Assembly: GCA_955652215.1 (NCBI GenBank)
Contig: CATPAX010000210.1
Coordinates: 1-9,914, forward strand
Direction: 5' to 3'
Origin: an uncultured Solirubrobacteraceae bacterium
Lineage (GTDB): Bacteria > Actinomycetota > Thermoleophilia > Solirubrobacterales > Solirubrobacteraceae
DNA: 9,914 nucleotides
The notes under the pieces are model-generated. The model was given only the letters and a program-made list of their open reading frames with translations. It searched no databases and was not told the origin of the DNA. Every line of letters begins with the position of its first letter. Within the stretch, counting starts at the first letter, position 1. Made by a program: the position numbers and the translations under genes. Below, piece by piece: positions 6,131 to 9,914 of this stretch.

Positions 6131-6161
6131 CTGGGCTGCGCGCCGGCCGCGCGCAGCCCAG
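6131..6161 (-). terminator. Perfect 13-bp-stem GC hairpin between the DUF4331 and His-rich genes
   Basis: The arms CTGGGCTGCGCGC and GCGCGCAGCCCAG pair perfectly around a 5-nt loop (CGGCC on the plus strand). The hairpin lies 10 nt after the DUF4331 stop and 11 nt before the ATG of the His-rich gene, filling most of their 52-nt gap. The minus-strand sequence after it is TGTCTTCTCGC, which is pyrimidine-rich but without a proper U-run. It may be a terminator, an attenuator or an mRNA-processing or stabilising element. Confidence 0.6.
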
Positions 6162-6171
6162 CGATAGTCCT

Positions 6172-7659
6172 CTAGCTCGACGGGTTGTCGAATCCGTCGA
6201 GCGGCGTCCCCAAGTAGGGGAAGCTCGACAGGTACCGCGTCGGCCCCGGAACCGTCGCATGCTGCGCCGGTAGCCATTGCTCGAGCGCACCCGCCGCTGC
6301 GTCGGGCTTGTAGTTCTTGTCGATGAACTGGTAGGTGAACCCAGCGATCGCCCGCAGCTCGATTGCCACGACGTCATCGCCGACTCGCCGGCCGTTCGGG
6401 AAGCCGGCAATGTCTCCGCCCAGCAAGCCGAACCGGCTTGGAGATGCAGTGGGTGGAATCGCCACGTTCAGGCGCAACTGATCGGCCAGCACCTTCCCTC
6501 CGTTGTTCCCCGGGAACCCCGGAACGACCGTGTTCGGGAGGCCGGTCAGCAGGATCGCCTCGAGATCAGCCCGCTTCGCACCAGACGCGTTGAGCGCCTT
6601 CAGGTTCGGGAAAGCCGTCGGATAGAGCACCGGCAGTAGCCCGGCCAGCTCAGGGTTGGCGTAGTACTTCACGAACGCCTTATCTCCCGCTGGATACAAG
6701 GTGTTCCACTTGTCCTTGCGGCCCATCGGGATGACTACCTCATTGATCAGCGGGTTGCCCAGCCGGGAGACCTGGACCCACGGGCCCGACTCCGCCCGCT
6801 CGTCGTTGGCAGTGTCGATCATCCGGATCTTCCGCCGGCTGGCGGCGCTCCACACGCCGATCACCGCGTGCGGGTCGGTTTGGCCCGATGGCAGCTTGCC
6901 GTGAGCGGTCAATTGCGTGATCGGGACCTGAATCGCGATCGAGTGGATGTTCAGTGACTTCGTGGCGTCGACACCAGGCGCGGTTGGCCCGGCGAATGCG
7001 AACGCGGTCTGGAACGGCCGCAGGTCGGCGAGATCGAACACCGCCCCGAGGTCGACATAGAAGCCGTCCTGCCGCTGGCCGGCGAACACCTTGATACCGC
7101 CCCCCACCGTGTGGATTGCCTGCGATTCGAGCGTCTTGTAGTTAGGGATGGAGTGAGGGCCGATGTTGCACGGCGGGCAGGCAAGGCCGCGTGCCAGGAC
7201 CGTGGTCTTCAGCTTCGGCTTGTGGTGCTTGTGGTGCTTGTGATGCTTGGTGTGCTTGGGGGCCGGTGGGTTCGCAGCCGCCGTCCCGTAGATCGTGACG
7301 TCGTCGCCCTCGACCCGAGTCACCGAATAGAACTGACGCCGGTTCCAGTGCGAGTCGTTGATTGAACCGATCGGCCCGGTGTTGTAGAGGAACGTGTTCG
7401 GGTTGGCGACTGTGGTGTGGAAGTTGAATACGTAGGAGATCTCAGGCTTGCCGTCGCCGTTGTTGTCGATGTACAGGGAGTACATGACGTCGTTGCCGAA
7501 CTCGAAGAAGTTCGGGCCGCCGGGCGGGTCCTGAAGCGGCACGAAGTTGCTGATGATCGTGACCGTGCTCGGATCGTCCGGGCTGACGAACGCATACACA
7601 TCGGCGTTGTCGGCGACCGGGTCCTTGCTGATCTCGGGGGCTTCACGGTGTGACGACAT
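6172..7659 (-). CDS. DUF4331 family protein with Lys/His insertion and CPPC motif
   Basis: The 495-residue protein begins MSSHREAPEISKDPVADNADVYAFVSPDDP, the characteristic DUF4331 N-terminus; the family has no firm biochemical role that I know of. Further family-like blocks are GGPNFFEFGNDVMYSLYIDNNGDGKPEISYVF (47-78), with a DxNxDG-like acidic loop at 65-70 that could bind Ca, and VWSAASRRKIRM. Residues 135-151 hold a run built from KHH repeats, and a CPPC pair follows at 161-164; both could bind metal, and CPPC could be redox-active. There is no signal peptide, yet it directly follows a Tat-signal gene. ATG 7659 has GGAGG six bases upstream and overlaps the Tat gene by 17 nt, so translation is coupled. 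Co-export with the Tat partner is an inference. Family call is strong, function is open. Confidence 0.88.
   Translation of the reverse strand: MSSHREAPEISKDPVADNADVYAFVSPDDPSTVTIISNFVPLQDPPGGPNFFEFGNDVMYSLYIDNNGDGKPEISYVFNFHTTVANPNTFLYNTGPIGSINDSHWNRRQFYSVTRVEGDDVTIYGTAAANPPAPKHTKHHKHHKHHKPKLKTTVLARGLACPPCNIGPHSIPNYKTLESQAIHTVGGGIKVFAGQRQDGFYVDLGAVFDLADLRPFQTAFAFAGPTAPGVDATKSLNIHSIAIQVPITQLTAHGKLPSGQTDPHAVIGVWSAASRRKIRMIDTANDERAESGPWVQVSRLGNPLINEVVIPMGRKDKWNTLYPAGDKAFVKYYANPELAGLLPVLYPTAFPNLKALNASGAKRADLEAILLTGLPNTVVPGFPGNNGGKVLADQLRLNVAIPPTASPSRFGLLGGDIAGFPNGRRVGDDVVAIELRAIAGFTYQFIDKNYKPDAAAGALEQWLPAQHATVPGPTRYLSSFPYLGTPLDGFDNPSS
7207..7257. repeat. 9-bp repeats encoding the KHH run
   Basis: On the plus strand CTTGTGGTG and close variants recur in tandem. 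On the coding (minus) strand they give Lys-His-His units at residues 135-151 of the DUF4331 protein. Such short in-frame repeats can expand or contract by slippage. Confidence 0.75.
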
Positions 7660-7957
7660 TGCCAGCCTCCATCGTGCTCTCGGGGGCGATCGCCATCAGG
7701 CGCTTCACCAGCTCAGGGTCGCGATACGTGACCTCGGAGGTGCCCGACATCACCGTGATCTCGCCGCGCTTTTCGTCTCTGATCAGCGCCATCACCGGCT
7801 CGCGTGGTGGCGGTGCCGTCGGCTCGGTCAGGACCGGGTGCTTCTTGTCCGCAATAGCCACCGCGGCCGGAACTCCGACGACGGTCGCCGCTCCGGCCGA
7901 GGTCATGATGAACGTCCGGCGACTGAGTCCGCCGCCTTCAGCTGGTGCTGAGTCCAT
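7643..7957 (-). CDS. Small Tat-signal protein, partner of DUF4331
   Basis: This 104-residue protein has a clear twin-arginine signal: GLSRRTFIM (10-18), then a hydrophobic AGAATVVGVPAAVAIA stretch (21-36) that could be cleaved or stay as an N-terminal anchor. The remaining 65 or so residues (DKKHPVLTEP..., then MALIRDEKRGEITVMSGTSEVTYRDPELVKRL) match no family I can name. The open frame runs upstream to 8098, but ATG 7957 is preceded by AAAGGAG with a 5-nt gap and is followed at once by the Tat motif, so this start is firm. The stop lies 17 nt inside the DUF4331 gene. A small Tat substrate coupled to a signal-less partner resembles known hitchhiker export pairs, which suggests it carries or anchors the DUF4331 protein outside the membrane; that role is inferred. 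Confidence 0.82.
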   Translation of the reverse strand: MDSAPAEGGGLSRRTFIMTSAGAATVVGVPAAVAIADKKHPVLTEPTAPPPREPVMALIRDEKRGEITVMSGTSEVTYRDPELVKRLMAIAPESTMEAGNVVTP

Positions 7958-8161
7958 ATTCGCTCCTTTACTCTGATCGCCCCGCCCGCGGCGCGATCCT
8001 ATAGCAACCGCTGGGCGAAATGCTGATTTCCGGCATGCTTGCCGGCCACGCACTCGGGGATCCGCAGGGCAGCGAATCGCCACCTCGAACAGGGGCAAAA
8101 CAGTGGCTATGTCGCGATCGCGCGCGGATATCTACGTTAACGAGCCGCCGGTGGAATTGGA
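7958..8161 (-). promoter_or_regulatory. Intergenic region with candidate promoter of the Tat-DUF4331 operon
   Basis: These 204 bp contain no gene. On the minus strand TATAGGAT (8003-7996) sits about 40 bases before ATG 7957 and may be a -10 region, without a good -35. An alternative is an ECF-sigma-type pair, GGAAAT (8031-8026) and GTT (8008-8006), 17 bases apart. The AAAGGAG ribosome site is at 7969-7963. Near the glycosyltransferase end are small palindromes CGCGATCGCG (8113-8122) and CGTTAACG (8135-8142); neither looks like a terminator. Confidence 0.35.
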
Positions 8162-9463
8162 TCACCCACTTCCGCTGCTCGTGACGGGTTCCCGGCTGCT
8201 GGCCAGGCGCTCGATCAGATCTGCCGCCACGACTGTCCCGGGTGCTCTGCGAAGCCGCTCGCCTGCTGCGGCTGAGCGACCTCGAAGCGTCTCGTTGGTC
8301 AACAGCGTGTCGAGAGCCGCTGACAGCTCTTGTGCCGAGCAGGTGTAGGTCGGAAGCCTGATGCCGTAGCCGGTTTCTTGGACTCGTTGCGCGTTGTCGT
8401 GCTGGTCCCAGAAGATCGGCATCACGAGCATCGGCTTGCCGAACCACATTGCCTCAGTGGTGGTGTTGTTCCCGCCGTGGGTGATGACGGCGTCGACGTG
8501 CGGGAGGACTGACGTCTGAGGCAGGAACTCCCGGCCGACCATGTTGTCCGCGAGCTCGTACTGGTCGTGCTGAGGGCCGGTGCTGACGATGAACAGATGC
8601 TCCGTTTGCGAGAGCATCTCGACAATCCGCTCCATCAGCCCGACGTCAGCCGACCCGAGTGAGCCAAGGCTCACGTATACGAGACTGCGGCCATCTCGCT
8701 CCGGCGGGGCCCAAGGCTCGTCTGTCGCGCGTACGCTCGTCTGGAGGTTGTGCCACGTCGGCGGCAGTGGGCGGCTGCGCGGATAGTCCAGCTCGTCCGG
8801 ATACAGCGTCAGGTTCAGCCAGGGAGACTCGTGGATCATCTCGAGCTCGGGTAGCGGAGGCGCGCCGCGCTCCACGCAGAAGCTCGAGAACTCCCGCTGC
8901 ATTTCGCCGCACTGGCGGGCGTATTCGGCGCGGAACTCGGCCCACTGCGAGCTGTCCTCGAGTGGTAGCCCCGAGAAAGTGGGAGGGAGAGCCGGGTCCT
9001 TCACCTCGAGCGGGTTACAGGAGACGATCCGCACCCACGGAACGCCGCTGGCTGAAATCGCAGGAAATGAACAGACGTTGTCCTGGACGATGACGTCGGG
9101 CGCGAGTTCGGAGAAGATCTCGGCGAGGCGCTCATCGACATACCTGGCGCCGTCGAGCAGCGCCTGCCAGGTCGGCGCGATGAAGCTGCCGAGCTGTTCC
9201 AGCGTGCTGCCGCGGAACACCGGCGCGGTGTCCCGGATGAAGTCCTTCCAGAACTGTCCCGGCTCCTCTGGCTCAGCTGGGGCCGGAGCGAGGCGCATCA
9301 GCCGCTCCTCGAACCCTTTCGTTTCGAGCGTGCCGGCGAACGACTCCTCGACGACAAACATCACTCGGTGCCCGCGGCTGCGCAACACGTCCCCGATGCC
9401 GACGCAGTTATTTGTCGGACCGAAAGCTCCCTCGGGGAAGAACACGATCGTCTTGGCGGCCAT
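8162..9463 (-). CDS. GT1 / MGT-family UDP-glycosyltransferase
   Basis: This 433-residue GT-B-fold enzyme should transfer a sugar from a nucleotide donor to a small molecule or lipid, in the cytosol. The N-terminal acceptor domain begins MAAKTIVFFPEGAFGPTNNCVGIGDVLRSRGHRVMFV, the usual first strand and helix of macrolide-type glycosyltransferases. The C-terminal donor domain has LVYVSLGSLGS (261-271) and the nucleotide-sugar signature SVLPHVDAVITHGGNNTTTEAMWFGKPMLVMPIFWDQHDNAQR (318-360), with His329, Glu337 and the terminal Asp353-Gln354 pair that contacts the sugar. Length is normal. ATG 9463 gives the complete first strand, but no Shine-Dalgarno precedes it; TAGTCT at 9478-9473 could be a -10 box for a near-leaderless messenger. 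It is isolated between the encapsulin gene and the Tat-DUF4331 genes, so the acceptor is not indicated by context. Confidence 0.9.
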   Translation of the reverse strand: MAAKTIVFFPEGAFGPTNNCVGIGDVLRSRGHRVMFVVEESFAGTLETKGFEERLMRLAPAPAEPEEPGQFWKDFIRDTAPVFRGSTLEQLGSFIAPTWQALLDGARYVDERLAEIFSELAPDVIVQDNVCSFPAISASGVPWVRIVSCNPLEVKDPALPPTFSGLPLEDSSQWAEFRAEYARQCGEMQREFSSFCVERGAPPLPELEMIHESPWLNLTLYPDELDYPRSRPLPPTWHNLQTSVRATDEPWAPPERDGRSLVYVSLGSLGSADVGLMERIVEMLSQTEHLFIVSTGPQHDQYELADNMVGREFLPQTSVLPHVDAVITHGGNNTTTEAMWFGKPMLVMPIFWDQHDNAQRVQETGYGIRLPTYTCSAQELSAALDTLLTNETLRGRSAAAGERLRRAPGTVVAADLIERLASSREPVTSSGSG

Positions 9464-9525
9464 GGCGGCGAGAGACTACCGCCGCGCCGTTTCCCGACAG
9501 CGCTAACACGGCGAACGATGGCGTT

Positions 9526-9548
9526 TTCGGTCGACCCCTCCGACCGAA
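9526..9548 (-). terminator. Hairpin downstream of the encapsulin gene
   Basis: TTCGGTCG and CGACCGAA form a perfect 8-bp stem around a 7-nt loop, 11 nt after the encapsulin stop and before the glycosyltransferase. On the minus strand it is followed by AAAACGCC rather than a U-run, so it is a weak candidate terminator. Confidence 0.4.
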
Positions 9549-9559
9549 TTCGCCAATCT

Positions 9560-9914
9560 TCAGGCGACAAGCGCCACTGCAGCCTCGGGCGTCGCCACCT
9601 GGAAGGTGAAGCTCTCCTCCAGATACAGCCGCACGAGCTCCCCGTCGTGGCTCTCGTAGCCGATCGAGATGTCCTGACCACACTCGAGCAGGAAGTCCCC
9701 GCCGCGCATACTGAGCACAACCGCTCCGGCGACGCCGGGAGTCCACACGATTGGCCCCTCGAGGATCTTCTGCAGGTGCTCGCGCAGCGGGTATCCACCG
9801 TGCTCGGCGGTCTGCACGACGCGCTGGTACTGCTCACCGCCCAGCGCAAGCGCATACGGACCGCTGACGCCGTTGTGCAGCAGCCGCTCGACCGCGCCGG
9901 CCACCGGGCGGGGA
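9560..9914 (-). CDS. Family 1 encapsulin shell protein (linocin/bacteriocin-like), C-terminal part
   Basis: The frame is open to the right window edge, so only about 118 C-terminal residues of a protein that is normally some 265-280 long are present; the GTG at 9904 is an internal valine, not a start. Diagnostic blocks are GVSGPYALALGGEQYQRVVQTAEHGGYPLREHLQKIL, GPIVWTPGVAGAVVLSMRGGDF, ECGQDISIGYESHD and the closing LYLEESFTFQVATPEAAVAL, all typical of the HK97-fold A- and E-loop/P-domain region of family 1 encapsulins. The protein self-assembles into an icosahedral cytoplasmic nanocompartment that encloses a cargo enzyme such as a DyP peroxidase or ferritin-like protein. The cargo gene usually sits just upstream, which here is beyond the window. 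Nothing inside the window carries an obvious cargo-loading peptide. The family call is strong; the cargo is unknown. Confidence 0.92.
   Translation of the reverse strand, partial: PRPVAGAVERLLHNGVSGPYALALGGEQYQRVVQTAEHGGYPLREHLQKILEGPIVWTPGVAGAVVLSMRGGDFLLECGQDISIGYESHDGELVRLYLEESFTFQVATPEAAVALVA

Noticed and set aside
6120..6410. Longer version of the His-rich gene starting at 6410
   Set aside because: The extra 97 codons lie in another frame of the DUF4331 gene and are Ser/Arg-rich noise. ATG 6119 starts the histidine repeats directly.
7958..8098. Longer version of the Tat protein starting at 8098
   Set aside because: It would bury the Tat signal inside the protein. ATG 7957 has a strong AAAGGAG site and places the twin-arginine motif near the N-terminus.
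9361..9855. Minus-strand open frame bridging encapsulin and glycosyltransferase
   Set aside because: It is an out-of-frame shadow of the encapsulin and glycosyltransferase coding sequences, Ser/Arg/Cys-rich and lacking any motif.

Overview
The window is GC-rich, with tightly packed genes, short overlaps, TTG/ATG starts and several starts without a Shine-Dalgarno sequence. A lipoprotein ModA, an excisionase-like HTH fused to a molbindin domain, a Tat/DUF4331 pair and a family 1 encapsulin together suggest a high-GC Gram-positive bacterium (Actinomycetota). A soil lineage such as Thermoleophilia is plausible, but this is inference from gene style, not from a marker gene.

Left part (1-2946, minus strand): a molybdate ABC importer operon in the order modA-modB-modC. 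It is followed after four bases by the start of a small secreted four-cysteine protein that runs off the left edge. The genes overlap or abut throughout (modA/modB by 4 nt through TTGA, modB/modC by 64 nt), so they are probably co-transcribed and translationally coupled.

Middle part (3052-5664, plus strand): diverging from modA across a 105-bp region is a 131-residue HTH-molbindin protein, the obvious candidate for molybdate-responsive control of the importer. An ATGA overlap joins it to a class I/II PLP aminotransferase whose start region carries a 33-bp tandem duplication. A PfkB-family sugar kinase of the 1-phosphofructokinase/LacC type follows. A 16-bp perfect palindrome lies in the convergent gap after it.

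Right part (5691-7957, minus strand): a three-gene cluster. It holds a small Tat-signal protein, a DUF4331 protein with no signal of its own and with Lys/His and CPPC motifs, and, after a perfect 13-bp-stem hairpin, a small protein whose first 32 residues include 14 histidines. Together they look like an exported metal-binding or metal-handling module, and this is the best candidate here for an undescribed system. Further right are a GT1/MGT-family glycosyltransferase (8162-9463, minus) and the C-terminal 118 codons of a family 1 encapsulin shell protein (9560 to the right edge, minus), whose cargo gene would lie outside the window.

No rRNA, tRNA, CRISPR array, insertion sequence or integrase was seen. 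No stretch longer than 300 bases lacks a gene.
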